DNA from: Alistipes sp.
GTDB taxonomy: Bacteria > Bacteroidota > Bacteroidia > Bacteroidales > Rikenellaceae
Length of the DNA stretch: 64,000 nt
Direction of reading: 5' to 3'
Assembly: GCA_017623115.1 (NCBI GenBank)
Contig: JAGAPT010000052.1
Coordinates: forward strand, 1 to 64,000
Below, piece by piece: positions 35,634 to 44,442 of this stretch. The position numbers and the translations under genes were made by a program. The notes beneath the pieces are model-generated. The model ran no database searches and had not been told where the DNA came from. It was given only the letters and a program-made list of their open reading frames with translations. The number at the start of each line of letters is the position of its first letter. Position 1 is the first letter of the stretch.

Positions 35634-36488
35634 CTATTCACACGCTTTGAGCGACATGTCGAGTGAACGAATCTGGTGGGTCAGCGCACCTACCGAGATG
35701 AAGTCGACCCCACACTCGGCATAGGCACGCATCGTCTCCAACGTGATGCCACCACTCGACTCGGTCTCGCAACGACCGGCCACCTTTGCCACCGCCTCGC
35801 GGGTCATCTCGGGCGAGAAGTTGTCGAACATGATGCGGTCGACCCCGCCGGCTGCGAATACCTCGTCGATATCCTCCAAAGAGCGTACCTCACACTCGAT
35901 GGGAATCGATTTTCCGCGATCGGCCAAGTATTTTTTTGCCCCTTCGACTGCCTTGCGAACGCCGCCGGCAAAGTCGATGTGGTTGTCTTTCAGCAGAATC
36001 ATGTCGAAGAGCCCCATGCGGTGGTTACCTCCTCCGCCAATCTTTACAGCCATCTTGTCCAATACGCGCATACCCGGCGTTGTCTTGCGGGTATCGAGTA
36101 CCTGGGTGTGTAATCCCTCGAGGTGCTTGACATAGAAGGCGGTCTGGGTTGCCACACCGCTCATGCGCTGCATGATGTTGAGCAGGATGCGCTCGGCCTG
36201 CAACAGCGAACGCAGACGGCCGGATACATAGAAGGCTACATCCCCGGGCTTGACACGCGCACCATCTTCAAGCAACTGCTCGAATTGCATCTCTGGATCA
36301 AGACGCTCGAGGACGATTTGGGCAATCTCGATGCCGGCAATCACACCCTCCTGCTTACACAAGAGGCGCATGCGACCCTGCTCCTCGGCCGGAATGCAGC
36401 AAAGCGAGGTGTGGTCGCCATCGCCAATATCCTCTTTGATGGCCAACTCAATCAATTCATCGACAAAAGGTTTGTATTCAGCTTTCAT
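35634..36488 (-). CDS. nadC: Nicotinate-nucleotide pyrophosphorylase (quinolinate phosphoribosyltransferase)
   Basis: Converts quinolinate and PRPP to nicotinate mononucleotide in NAD synthesis. The 284-residue protein has EDIGDGDHTS at the N-terminus, LLNIMQRMSGVATQT, the active-site stretch LDTRKTTPGMRVLDKMAVKIGGGGNHRMGL (given by ends: LDTRKTTPG and GGGNHRMGL), and ECEVRSLEDI. The final steps may be served by nadE at 46.6 kb. nadA and nadB are not in the window. Confidence 0.95.
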   Translation of the reverse strand: MKAEYKPFVDELIELAIKEDIGDGDHTSLCCIPAEEQGRMRLLCKQEGVIAGIEIAQIVLERLDPEMQFEQLLEDGARVKPGDVAFYVSGRLRSLLQAERILLNIMQRMSGVATQTAFYVKHLEGLHTQVLDTRKTTPGMRVLDKMAVKIGGGGNHRMGLFDMILLKDNHIDFAGGVRKAVEGAKKYLADRGKSIPIECEVRSLEDIDEVFAAGGVDRIMFDNFSPEMTREAVAKVAGRCETESSGGITLETMRAYAECGVDFISVGALTHQIRSLDMSLKACE

Positions 36489-36502
36489 GGATGTATAGTG
36501 TT

Positions 36503-38809
36503 TTATAAAATATGAATTTGCAGGGTGACGCCAAAAATCTGCGGTCGTCCGCGTTGTACAAAGCGGTTGCCTATCGATTCGAAATAGAATACGTCGTAGT
36601 GTTTATCCCCGAGGTTGCGCCCCCAGAAATCGAGTGAATAACGTGCATGCTCGATGCGTACCGAGGCGTTGAAGAGCGTGTATGCTCCCTGGGACTCTTT
36701 GTTTGCCTCGTCCCAATAGATTTTTCCGGTGTTGTTCAATCCGCCATAGAGCACCACGTCGCCCAACCAACGCACGCCGGTCGGGATGGTCCAGGTGATG
36801 CCGGCCGAGAGGGTATGACGTGGTACATAGGGAACGTAGTTGCCACGGTAGTTGATGGCGTTTCCCTCGTCATCCACTTTGCCGGTCTCGTAGTCGCGGA
36901 AGGTGGCTTCCGTATACCCATAGGCCAGGCTGAACTCGAGATTCGAGGTCGGGCGGATTTGCATGGCTGCCTCACCGCCAATCGAACGAGTGCGACCTGC
37001 ATTGGTCATCATACGCCCCGTAGCATCGGCAGCGGGGAAAACCGTGAGTTGCTGATCTTCGACATCAATCCAGAAGAACGCCATGTCGCCACGAACGATG
37101 CCGTCGGCACACGAAAAGTGGCCTCCCACCTCGTAGTTCCAGCTATACTCGGGGGCATACGATACGATATCCTTCTCCTCCGATGCGCCACCCATGGCTT
37201 GGGTCTGCAACTTCTCTTTCAAGATGTCGGAGAAGAGCTGCGTGTTAAACCCTCCCGCTTTGAAGCCTCGTGAGGCCGAAAGATAGAGGTTGCGCTGCTC
37301 GTCGAAACGATAGATGAGCGAGAATTTGGGCAGCCACTCCGAGTAGTTGTGGCGGTAGGAGCCCTTCTCGTCCAATTCAACGGCGTTGTCTTTCTCCATG
37401 GGGCGCGGCATGCCCGGCATGGCGATACGCTGATGGAACTTCAGCGCACCATAACTATGATATTGCAATTTGGTGTATTCATGCTCGAAACGCAGACCCG
37501 CTTTGGCCTCGAACTTACCGAAACGGAGGCTCGACTCATGGTAGAGGGCTCCGCCGTAATTCGGATTGTCGAAATCTGATCCCAGGGGCATCGGCTCGAG
37601 GGCTGTGAGCTGCACCATGCCATGTGTTGCCTCGTTGGCTGCTGCAAACATCATCTCGTCAATACCGGTCTTGGTAAATTGTACGGGTGCCGAGAGGTTG
37701 TTGTAGCGGTAGAATCCATAAAGGCCGAAGAGATAGTTGTAGGCTCGTTCGCTCCGTGATCGGAAGATGAAATCCTCGGTGATGACCTGTTCGCGGATCG
37801 ATTGCTGCAGGGTGAAGTAGTCGAGTGGCAGGAAGTCGTTGTCCATCTGCATGCAGTCGTCGGTAAACTGATACGAAGTAATCGACGTGAGCGAATGGCG
37901 CGGGGTTTCGTATTGGATGGTCAGACCGTCGCTGAGAGTCGTGCGCTCGTAACCACACGGAGCATTGTAGGCGATTTGTCCCACTTTGACATCCTTGTTG
38001 TCCTCCGAGCGACCTCCGATAAAGGCATAGGGGTAACCGCCCTGCTCGCCCCACGAGAAGGCGAAGGTGTTTTCGATGCGCAACCCTTTGTTGTTGCGAT
38101 ATTGCGTCTTCCAGCGGCCTCCCTGGAACTCCTCCCAATCACATTTGCGGCCCGTGAAGTCGTTGTTGAACAGGCCGTCACTCTGTATGGAGTAGGCTGA
38201 GAGTGCCATGGCCCACTTCTCGCTGAATTTTGTGTAGGCCGAGGCGCGGAATCGAGAGGTGTTGCCACTGCTGTATTCGGCCGAGATGCGGGCTCCCTGA
38301 TAAGTGAAGGGTGAGAGCGTGTAGATATTGACGACACCCCCCATCGTGTTGCGTCCATAGAGGGTCGATTGAGGCCCTCGCAACACCTCGATACGCTCGA
38401 TGTCGGCAAGTTCGGTGTCGAAGGCATTTTTGTTCATGACCGGTACATTGTCGATGTTCATGCCGATGGCCGGGTGGTCGATGCGGGCACCCAAGCCACG
38501 CACATAAATCGACGAGGTCATGCGCGAGCCATAGTCGGGGATATGGAGGTTGGGAACGAGGTCGGTGAGTCGCTTGACGGCATCCACATGCTGACGGGCT
38601 ACGGTACGCTCACCTAAAATGGTCGAGGCCACAGGTTCGGAACGGAGCACCAAACCCTGCTTGACGGCCGATACCTGCACGCGATCAACGACGATAGTCG
38701 TGTCGACGGCCTGTTCGGGAGTGGCGGTCGTTTCGACTCCCGCCACAGCCGTTAGGCTGAAGGTCAATCCGCTGATTAAGAATAAGAAGGGTTTGTAGTA
38801 TTGTTTCAT
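36503..38809 (-). CDS. TonB-dependent outer membrane receptor
   Basis: A 768-residue receptor. Signal peptide about 1-23 (ending TAVAG), a TonB-box-like stretch VVDRVQVSAV near 40, plug domain about 60-165 (SSIYVRGLGARIDHPAIG, VLRGPQSTLYGRNTMGGVVNIYT), then a 22-strand-type barrel ending in the hydrophobic strand FGVTLQIHIL. The plug looks like that of siderophore or vitamin receptors rather than SusC, as it lacks the SusC N-terminal domain. Substrate is not known. It begins after the repeat spacer downstream of rlmH, and nadC starts 14 bp after it. Confidence 0.9.
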   Translation of the reverse strand: MKQYYKPFLFLISGLTFSLTAVAGVETTATPEQAVDTTIVVDRVQVSAVKQGLVLRSEPVASTILGERTVARQHVDAVKRLTDLVPNLHIPDYGSRMTSSIYVRGLGARIDHPAIGMNIDNVPVMNKNAFDTELADIERIEVLRGPQSTLYGRNTMGGVVNIYTLSPFTYQGARISAEYSSGNTSRFRASAYTKFSEKWAMALSAYSIQSDGLFNNDFTGRKCDWEEFQGGRWKTQYRNNKGLRIENTFAFSWGEQGGYPYAFIGGRSEDNKDVKVGQIAYNAPCGYERTTLSDGLTIQYETPRHSLTSITSYQFTDDCMQMDNDFLPLDYFTLQQSIREQVITEDFIFRSRSERAYNYLFGLYGFYRYNNLSAPVQFTKTGIDEMMFAAANEATHGMVQLTALEPMPLGSDFDNPNYGGALYHESSLRFGKFEAKAGLRFEHEYTKLQYHSYGALKFHQRIAMPGMPRPMEKDNAVELDEKGSYRHNYSEWLPKFSLIYRFDEQRNLYLSASRGFKAGGFNTQLFSDILKEKLQTQAMGGASEEKDIVSYAPEYSWNYEVGGHFSCADGIVRGDMAFFWIDVEDQQLTVFPAADATGRMMTNAGRTRSIGGEAAMQIRPTSNLEFSLAYGYTEATFRDYETGKVDDEGNAINYRGNYVPYVPRHTLSAGITWTIPTGVRWLGDVVLYGGLNNTGKIYWDEANKESQGAYTLFNASVRIEHARYSLDFWGRNLGDKHYDVFYFESIGNRFVQRGRPQIFGVTLQIHIL

Positions 38810-38926
38810 GGTGTGTTTGTCTTTTAGTGGGTGTTATGTGAGTTATGTGAATTTTGTGAATTTGGTGATTTTTTTGAATTTTGGAATCTCTTATTTCTTT
38901 CCTCTTTCCTCTTTGCTCTTTGCTCT
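38810..38926 (-). repeat. Two-block tandem repeat spacer between rlmH and the TonB receptor gene
   Basis: Read on the minus strand, purine units of the type GAGCAAAGAG and GAGGAAAGAG begin in the rlmH stop codon (38902-38929). They are followed by AT-rich units such as AAATTCAC (about 38835-38885). The order, the sense and the placement from stop codon to next start match the spacer at 19958-20100. Confidence 0.7.
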
Positions 38927-39400
38927 CTATTCGTGGTGGTAGGGCTCGTTATGGAGGATCGAGAACGCACGGTAAATCTGCTCGGCAAAGATTGCTCGCA
39001 CGATTTGGTGTGAGAAGGTCATGCGCGAAAGCGAAATTTTGTGGTTGGCGCGGGCGTAGACTTCGTCGGAGAATCCATAAGGTCCTCCGATGACAAAGCA
39101 GAGACGACGCAGTCCGCTGCTCATGCGCTTCTCGACCCATTCGGCAAACTGCATCGAGCGATACTCCTCGCCTCGCTCATCGAGCAGTACGACATAATCC
39201 CCTTCGCCAAGCAGGGCCAGGATGCGTTCTCCTTCGCTTTTGTTCTGTTGGCGTGCCGAGAGATGCTTCGTGTTGCGCAGATCGGGGAGGGTCGTGATGG
39301 CAAAACGACAATAGCGATTGATACGCTTGGCGTACATCTCCACCAGCGCAGCCACCTCTTTCGAGTCGGTCTTTCCCACCACAATCAATTCAATCTGCAT
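38927..39400 (-). CDS. rlmH: 23S rRNA pseudouridine-1915 N3-methyltransferase
   Basis: SPOUT-fold methyltransferase acting on 23S rRNA helix 69. From the ATG at 39400 it has 157 residues, typical for RlmH, with IELIVVGKT at the start, VLLDERGEEYRSMQFAEW, the SAM-binding knot FVIGGPYGFSDEV, and LSRMTFSHQIVRAIFAEQIYRA at the end. The open frame upstream overlaps the GH2-like gene and is not used. It begins 10 bp after that gene's stop. Confidence 0.95.
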   Translation of the reverse strand: MQIELIVVGKTDSKEVAALVEMYAKRINRYCRFAITTLPDLRNTKHLSARQQNKSEGERILALLGEGDYVVLLDERGEEYRSMQFAEWVEKRMSSGLRRLCFVIGGPYGFSDEVYARANHKISLSRMTFSHQIVRAIFAEQIYRAFSILHNEPYHHE

Positions 39401-39410
39401 AGTCGATACT

Positions 39411-40757
39411 TTACAGGTCGTTGTTCCACTCGCCCAAGGCATCCTCGTAGACAACGGGACGGTGCTTCTCGACCGATTTGAGCCATTCGTATGCCTTGTA
39501 CATGCAATATCCGTTGCCCGAGGGATTTCCCAGCGCATAGGCGATGACGCAGGTGTAGTTGCGCGAACGGTAGTACATCGCTTTTACTCGCTCGAGATAC
39601 TCCTCGACCAGCGTCGGGTCGTTCGAGGGTGTGCCACCCACCGTGCGGTCGTTGCGCTTCTCGGGGGCAGCGATGGCGGGGCAGTCGATGACATACATTC
39701 CCTGCTCGGTGCAGAGGTCATAGAACCAGGCCGGTTGCGGATAGTTCGGGCAAAGGGTGTTGATGCCTTTGGCTTTGAGTGAACGCATCTCGCTGAGGGT
39801 GGTTTGTCGATCCACAGCGGCATTATACGCCTGTTTCTTCAGGGTCAGTGGCTCGTCGAAACGATAGATGGTGCCCTTATACCACTCCGTGCGACCAAAG
39901 CCGATGAGGAGTGGCATGTACTCCTTGTAGGTGCCGTTGCGACGGGTGAAGAGCATCACTTTGTAGAGCGGTGGCCGCTTCGTGCTGACGGCATTCCAGC
40001 GATTCTCGTTCACATGGTAGATGAAGGGGTCGAAACGAATTGTGTCGACCGAGCGTCCCGGAATGGGAATCGAACGCATGTTGAAATCGAGCAGTTTGCC
40101 TTGCGGGGAGTAGATGTCGTAACCGAGTTCGACCTGCTCGTCATAGTTGTAGGCGTTTTGTGCCACAAAGCGCACACGCAAGATGCCGTCTCGTTGGAGG
40201 GAATCCGGTTCGAGCGAGAGTTCGAAGTCGCGCATCGAACGCTTCTCTTGATAGTAGAGGTAACTATCGGTAAATCGGGGCCGTTCGACCCTCGGTGTGG
40301 GGTTGATGGCCGGTGTACGGCTTGGGCGCAACAACAACTTAAAGGAGTTTGTGCCCTGGTGCATGAGCGGTGTGAGGTGGAACTCGGCCGGCGTGAGCGG
40401 GTCCTCGACCTCGGCGACCAACGCATCGTTGACAAAGAGCGAGTAGGCCGAGCCGACATTCTCGAGGTGGAGATAGACCACACCATCGGTCCAGGCATAG
40501 GGAATTTCGAGCGTCGAGCCGACGATGGAGAGTGCCTCGGAATCGACCAACACCTCGGGGGTAAAGGCAATGCTGTGCCCCGAGCCCTCGCGATTACGGG
40601 CATCGGCATCGTGGCGCGTGTCATAGGGGATGACCTCCGTGCGGTAGATGCGGCCGGCACGCAGGTCTGCCGGTTGCGGGTTGAGTTCCCAAAATCCTTG
40701 TGCCGAGGCGGTAATTGCCAGGAGTAGAGCCGCCACCAACAAACTATATCGTTTCAT
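39411..40757 (-). CDS. GH2-like exported protein lacking catalytic residues
   Basis: A 448-residue exported protein with signal peptide MKRYSLLVAALLLAITASAQ. It resembles the first three parts of a GH2 beta-galactosidase: jelly-roll sugar-binding domain (about 30-185, IPYAWTDGVVYLHLENVGSAY), Ig-like domain (about 190-320), and the start of the TIM barrel (MRSLKAKGINTLCPNYP, EQGMYVIDCPAIA). The acid/base motif GNESG reads GNPSG, so the Glu is Pro. The chain ends a few residues after PVVYED, before the region with the nucleophile Glu. The stop is 10 bp before rlmH, so this is a settled gene end. It is probably a non-catalytic carbohydrate-binding protein. Confidence 0.75.
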   Translation of the reverse strand: MKRYSLLVAALLLAITASAQGFWELNPQPADLRAGRIYRTEVIPYDTRHDADARNREGSGHSIAFTPEVLVDSEALSIVGSTLEIPYAWTDGVVYLHLENVGSAYSLFVNDALVAEVEDPLTPAEFHLTPLMHQGTNSFKLLLRPSRTPAINPTPRVERPRFTDSYLYYQEKRSMRDFELSLEPDSLQRDGILRVRFVAQNAYNYDEQVELGYDIYSPQGKLLDFNMRSIPIPGRSVDTIRFDPFIYHVNENRWNAVSTKRPPLYKVMLFTRRNGTYKEYMPLLIGFGRTEWYKGTIYRFDEPLTLKKQAYNAAVDRQTTLSEMRSLKAKGINTLCPNYPQPAWFYDLCTEQGMYVIDCPAIAAPEKRNDRTVGGTPSNDPTLVEEYLERVKAMYYRSRNYTCVIAYALGNPSGNGYCMYKAYEWLKSVEKHRPVVYEDALGEWNNDL

Positions 40758-40783
40758 CTTGTTTTGCATGTTGTACGAATGTA

Positions 40784-40814
40784 CAAAGGTACTTTTTTTT
40801 TGCCAAATCACAAA
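40784..40814 (-). promoter_or_regulatory. Promoter of the GH2-like/rlmH unit
   Basis: On the minus strand TTTG (40814-40811), a 19-bp spacer and TACCTTTG (40791-40784) fit the Bacteroidetes consensus. It interleaves with the divergent asnS promoter at 40799-40829. Confidence 0.7.
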
Positions 40815-40829
40815 TAATAACTACTTTTG
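40799..40829 (+). promoter_or_regulatory. Promoter of asnS
   Basis: TTTG (40799-40802), a 19-bp spacer and TACTTTTG (40822-40829) fit the consensus. A nine-codon ORF (MNESIQKTK, 40834-40863) starts at about the transcription start and its TAG abuts the asnS ATG directly. Confidence 0.7.
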
Positions 40830-40863
40830 TACGATGAACGAGTCAATTCAAAAAACGAAATAG

Positions 40864-42252
40864 ATGAAAACGCAACGTATTGTTGAAATTCTCAAATCGG
40901 AAGCCGTTGATACCGACGTGGTTGTCAAGGGATGGGTGCGCACGAAGCGCGGGAACAAAAATGTCGCCTTCATTGCTTTGAACGATGGTTCGTGCATGCG
41001 CAACATCCAGGTGGTCGTCGATTTGCAGAAGATATCCGAAGAGGAACTGAAACCCGTTACGACCGGAGCCTGCCTGCGTGTCGATGGTCGCTTGGTGAAG
41101 TCGCTCGGTGCCGGTCAGGGTGTTGAGGTGCAGGCCGAGAAGATTGAGATTTATGGCACGGCCGATCCCGAGAGCTATCCGTTGCAGAAGAAGGGCCACT
41201 CGCTCGAATTCCTGCGCGATATTGCCTACCTGCGCCCGCGTACCAATACCTTTGGTGCGATTTTGCGTATTCGCCACGCCATGGCCTATGCCATCCACGA
41301 ATATTTCAACAAGAAGGGCTTCTACTACCTGAATACACCGCTCATCACCGCTTCGGATTGCGAGGGTGCGGGCGAGATGTTCCAGGTTACGACGCTCGAC
41401 CTGAACAAGGTTCCTAAGACGGAGCAGGGCGAGGTGGATTTCTCGCAGGACTTCTTCGGTCGTTGCTGCAACCTGACCGTGTCGGGTCAGTTGGAGGGTG
41501 AGCTGGGTGCCCTGTCGATGGGTCAGATCTATACCTTTGGTCCTACCTTCCGTGCCGAGAATTCGAACACGCCGCGCCACTTGGCCGAGTTCTGGATGAT
41601 CGAGCCGGAGGCTGCCTTCTACGAGTTGGAGGACAACATGGAGATGGCCGAGGAGTTCTTGAAATACCTGATTAACTACGCCCTCGATAACTGCCGTGAG
41701 GATCTCGAGTTCATGAATAAGATGTGGGATCAGGAACTCATCGAGCGTCTGGAGTTTGTCGTGAAGAATGATTTCAAGCGTCTGGAGTACACCGAGGGTA
41801 TCGAGATTTTGAAGGCTTCGGGCGAGAAGTTCGAGTTCCCCGTCGAGTGGGGTTGCGACTTGCAGTCCGAGCATGAGCGTTACCTGGTGGAGAAACACTT
41901 CAAGCGTCCGGTGATTCTGATTAACTACCCGAAGGATATCAAGGCCTTCTACATGAAGCAGAACGAGGATGGCAAGACGGTACGCGCAATGGACGTTTTG
42001 TTCCCCAAAATCGGCGAGATTATCGGCGGTTCGGAGCGTGAGGCCGACTATGGCAAGCTTTCTGCACGTGTCGCTGAATTGGGTATGAGCGAGAAGAGCC
42101 TGTGGTGGTATCTCGATACACGCCGCTGGGGTTCGGCTCCGCACTCGGGCTTCGGTCTGGGCTTCGAGCGTCTGTTGATGTTCGTAACCGGCATGACGAA
42201 TATCCGCGATGTGATTCCCTTCCCGCGTACCCCGCAACACGCAGATTTTTAA
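40864..42252 (+). CDS. asnS: Asparagine-tRNA ligase
   Basis: Charges tRNA-Asn. 462 residues with the N-terminal OB-fold anticodon domain (about 1-120, [25 protein letters not shown] given by ends VVVKGW and FIALNDGS) and a class II catalytic core: motif 2 [21 protein letters not shown] (ends [15 protein letters not shown]) and motif 3 [15 protein letters not shown]. The residues favour Asn over Asp enzymes by family likeness. A mini-ORF ends one base before the start, so translation may be coupled. Confidence 0.94.
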   Translation: MKTQRIVEILKSEAVDTDVVVKGWVRTKRGNKNVAFIALNDGSCMRNIQVVVDLQKISEEELKPVTTGACLRVDGRLVKSLGAGQGVEVQAEKIEIYGTADPESYPLQKKGHSLEFLRDIAYLRPRTNTFGAILRIRHAMAYAIHEYFNKKGFYYLNTPLITASDCEGAGEMFQVTTLDLNKVPKTEQGEVDFSQDFFGRCCNLTVSGQLEGELGALSMGQIYTFGPTFRAENSNTPRHLAEFWMIEPEAAFYELEDNMEMAEEFLKYLINYALDNCREDLEFMNKMWDQELIERLEFVVKNDFKRLEYTEGIEILKASGEKFEFPVEWGCDLQSEHERYLVEKHFKRPVILINYPKDIKAFYMKQNEDGKTVRAMDVLFPKIGEIIGGSEREADYGKLSARVAELGMSEKSLWWYLDTRRWGSAPHSGFGLGFERLLMFVTGMTNIRDVIPFPRTPQHADF

Positions 42253-42270
42253 GTTGAAATGATAGAAAAT

Positions 42271-42308
42271 GAACGGGAGTGTTGCGAAATATTCCCGTTC
42301 GTTTTTTT
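42271..42308 (+). terminator. Terminator between asnS and rpoN
   Basis: GAACGGGA (42271-42278) pairs with TCCCGTTC (42293-42300) over a 14-nt loop, followed by G and seven T. It ends 6 bp before the rpoN start, with no promoter box of the usual type between, so some readthrough may feed rpoN. Confidence 0.75.
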
Positions 42309-42314
42309 CAAACT

Positions 42315-43736
42315 ATGGCCATCTCACAAAAACAGGTACTCTCGCTTCAACAAAAGCTCTCTCCGCAGCAGATTCAGATGATTAAGCTGTTGGAGCTTCC
42401 CACTGTGCAACTCGAGCAACGCATCAAGCAGGAGATCGAGGAGAACATCGTGCTGGAGGAAGAGGAGCGTGCGCCCGAGGAGGGTGCCGAGCCGAAGGAG
42501 ATTTCGGTCGAGGAGTATCTGCGTGAAGATGATACGCCGGCCTATAAGATGCGCATGAACAACTTCTCGCGCGACGATAAGCAACGTCCGGTCTACCTGA
42601 CCGAAGGGCGTTCGTTGCAGGAGTATCTGGTCGAACAGCTCGGCTACCGCAACCTCTCGGAGCGGGAGATGCGCCTGGCAACCTATCTGGTGGGGAGCAT
42701 TGACGAGGATGGGTATCTGCGCCGTGAATTGGAGTCAGTAGCGGATGATATCGCCTTTACGCTGGGGGTCGAAACGTCGACTGAGGAGTTGGAACGATTG
42801 CTGGCGGTGATTCACGAATTGGAACCGGCAGGGGTTGGCGCCCGTAATCTGCAAGAGTGCCTGTTGCTGCAAATCAATCAGCTGCCGATGCATAGCAGCG
42901 TGCGTCGCTTGGCGCGTAAAATCCTGACCGTGCATTTCGATGAGTTTGTCAAAAAGCATTACGAACGCCTCATTGCCCGTCTGCAAATCACCGAGGAGGA
43001 GTTTCGGGAGGCGATAGCCGAAATCAAACGTCTTGCTCCCAAGCCCGGTAATCTCTACGCCGAGGGGGGCACGAATACCACCCCCTATATTATTCCCGAT
43101 TTCCTGCTCGATTATCAGGAGGGACGATTTCAACTCTCGCTCAACTCCTACAATGTCCCCGATGTGAAGGTCAATCGTCGCTATGTGGAGATGATTCGCG
43201 ACATGGTGGGTGCCGACGGGAAGGTGCGCGAGGAGGATAAAGAGGCGTTGCAGTTTGTCAAAAGCAAGATTGACTCGGCCAAGTGGTTTATCTCGGCTAT
43301 CAAACAGCGTCACGATACGCTGATGCGCACGATGCAGACCATTCTGGATTATCAGCAGGAGTATTTCCGCACGGGCGACCGAGCCAAGTTGCGGCCGATG
43401 ATTCTCAAGGATATTGCCGACCGCACGGGGCTGGATGTCTCGACCATCTCACGTGTCGTGAACAGCAAATATGTGCAGACGCAATTTGGCATCATCCTGC
43501 TCAAATCGCTCTTCTCGGAGGCGATGCAGACCGCTTCGGGCGAGGAGGTGTCGTCGTATGAGATTAAGACGCTCTTGCAGCGATGCATCGATGAGGAGGA
43601 TAAGCGTCATCCGTTGACCGATGAGACCCTGATGAACATGCTCAACGACCATGGCTACTGCATTGCACGTCGCACGGTGGCCAAATATCGTGAGATGCTG
43701 GATATTCCGGTAGCGCGTCTGCGCAAGCAAATCTAA
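42315..43736 (+). CDS. rpoN: RNA polymerase sigma-54 factor
   Basis: Alternative sigma factor that needs an AAA+ activator. From the ATG at 42315 it has 473 residues. The Gln/Leu-rich region I is SLQQKLSPQQIQMIKLLELP, then an acidic stretch (EEEERAPEEGAEP), the core-binding domain, the helix-turn-helix DRTGLDVSTISRVVNSKYVQT (ends DRTGLDV, SKYVQT), and the RpoN box ARRTVAKYRE near the end. No activator gene lies nearby. The 12 codons of open frame upstream overlap the asnS terminator. Confidence 0.95.
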   Translation: MAISQKQVLSLQQKLSPQQIQMIKLLELPTVQLEQRIKQEIEENIVLEEEERAPEEGAEPKEISVEEYLREDDTPAYKMRMNNFSRDDKQRPVYLTEGRSLQEYLVEQLGYRNLSEREMRLATYLVGSIDEDGYLRRELESVADDIAFTLGVETSTEELERLLAVIHELEPAGVGARNLQECLLLQINQLPMHSSVRRLARKILTVHFDEFVKKHYERLIARLQITEEEFREAIAEIKRLAPKPGNLYAEGGTNTTPYIIPDFLLDYQEGRFQLSLNSYNVPDVKVNRRYVEMIRDMVGADGKVREEDKEALQFVKSKIDSAKWFISAIKQRHDTLMRTMQTILDYQQEYFRTGDRAKLRPMILKDIADRTGLDVSTISRVVNSKYVQTQFGIILLKSLFSEAMQTASGEEVSSYEIKTLLQRCIDEEDKRHPLTDETLMNMLNDHGYCIARRTVAKYREMLDIPVARLRKQI

Positions 43737-43745
43737 TCACTGATA

Positions 43746-44369
43746 CTACTTCAGAAAGAACATCGCCACCCATGTCAGGCCGAATCCGCCTGCGAATCCG
43801 ATGGCGAGCTGCAGCGGTGTGTGCCGTCTCAGCATCAGACGTGCCGAGGCCAAGGCTCCGGCACCAATAATGCACCAGAGCATCGGCAGGAACATGCGCG
43901 GAATGGCGAGGATGTTCATCACCACCAGGAGAGCCACGGCCGATCCCATAGCGGTCAGATGCAGGCTCACCTGCCAACGGGTGGAGGTGGCGGCACAGAA
44001 GAGGCAACAGAGTGCTGCGGCGAGCATGAACTTTCGCAGGAAGAGGGCTGCCTCCACTCGACCAATGGTCGAGGCGGCCAGCAGGTAGCAGGCGGCTCCA
44101 CAAATCAGGGGGATGATGCGCTCCCGACGATCGGCCAGCCGCAGGTCGTGAATCCAGCCTCGCAGCCGCATCACACCGACGCACAAGGCGGGCAGTAATG
44201 TGCCATAGAGGAGCACCGTTCCGCACAGATACCATTTGACGGCCGGCGAAAAGAGTGCAAAGGTGGTTTGCGAGAAGAGCAACAACACGAGGTAGAGCGG
44301 CAGCACCAGCGGGTGCAGGCTCCACGAGAGGATGCGTGAAAGGCGTATGGCGATTGGTGAACGATTCAT
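43746..44369 (-). CDS. PAP2-superfamily-like membrane protein
   Basis: A 207-residue protein with about five membrane segments. The C-terminal SARLMLRRHTPLQLAIGFAGG resembles the last motif of PAP2-type lipid phosphatases (SRxxxxxHxxxD-like), but the first signature (KxxxxxxRP) is not seen. Catalysis is therefore doubtful and the assignment is tentative. Start at 44369 is set by a -7 box at 44375-44382, which leaves almost no leader. It converges on rpoN, with only 9 bp between the two stops. Confidence 0.6.
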   Translation of the reverse strand: MNRSPIAIRLSRILSWSLHPLVLPLYLVLLLFSQTTFALFSPAVKWYLCGTVLLYGTLLPALCVGVMRLRGWIHDLRLADRRERIIPLICGAACYLLAASTIGRVEAALFLRKFMLAAALCCLFCAATSTRWQVSLHLTAMGSAVALLVVMNILAIPRMFLPMLWCIIGAGALASARLMLRRHTPLQLAIGFAGGFGLTWVAMFFLK

Positions 44370-44374
44370 CGTTG

Positions 44375-44382
44375 CAAAGATA
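44375..44382 (-). promoter_or_regulatory. -7 box before the PAP2-like gene
   Basis: Reads TATCTTTG on the minus strand, a full -7 match 5 bp before the ATG. No TTTG is found at the -33 position, where the gdhA terminator lies. A nearly leaderless message is implied. Confidence 0.4.
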
Positions 44383-44387
44383 CAAAG

Positions 44388-44423
44388 AAAAACGAGCAAT
44401 CCATCCGTGGGTTGCTCGTTTTT
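44388..44423. terminator. Terminator after gdhA
   Basis: AAAAACGAGCAATCCA (44388-44403) pairs with TGGGTTGCTCGTTTTT (44408-44423), one G-U pair and a 4-nt loop TCCG. T-runs at both ends make it work in either direction; it lies just after gdhA. Confidence 0.88.
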
Positions 44424-44442
44424 CGGTTTGTGGCGAATGTGG

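Noticed and set aside
36503-38809. Cobalamin riboswitch upstream of the TonB receptor gene
   Set aside because: The 117-bp upstream spacer is only tandem repeats; none of the B12-box elements are visible.
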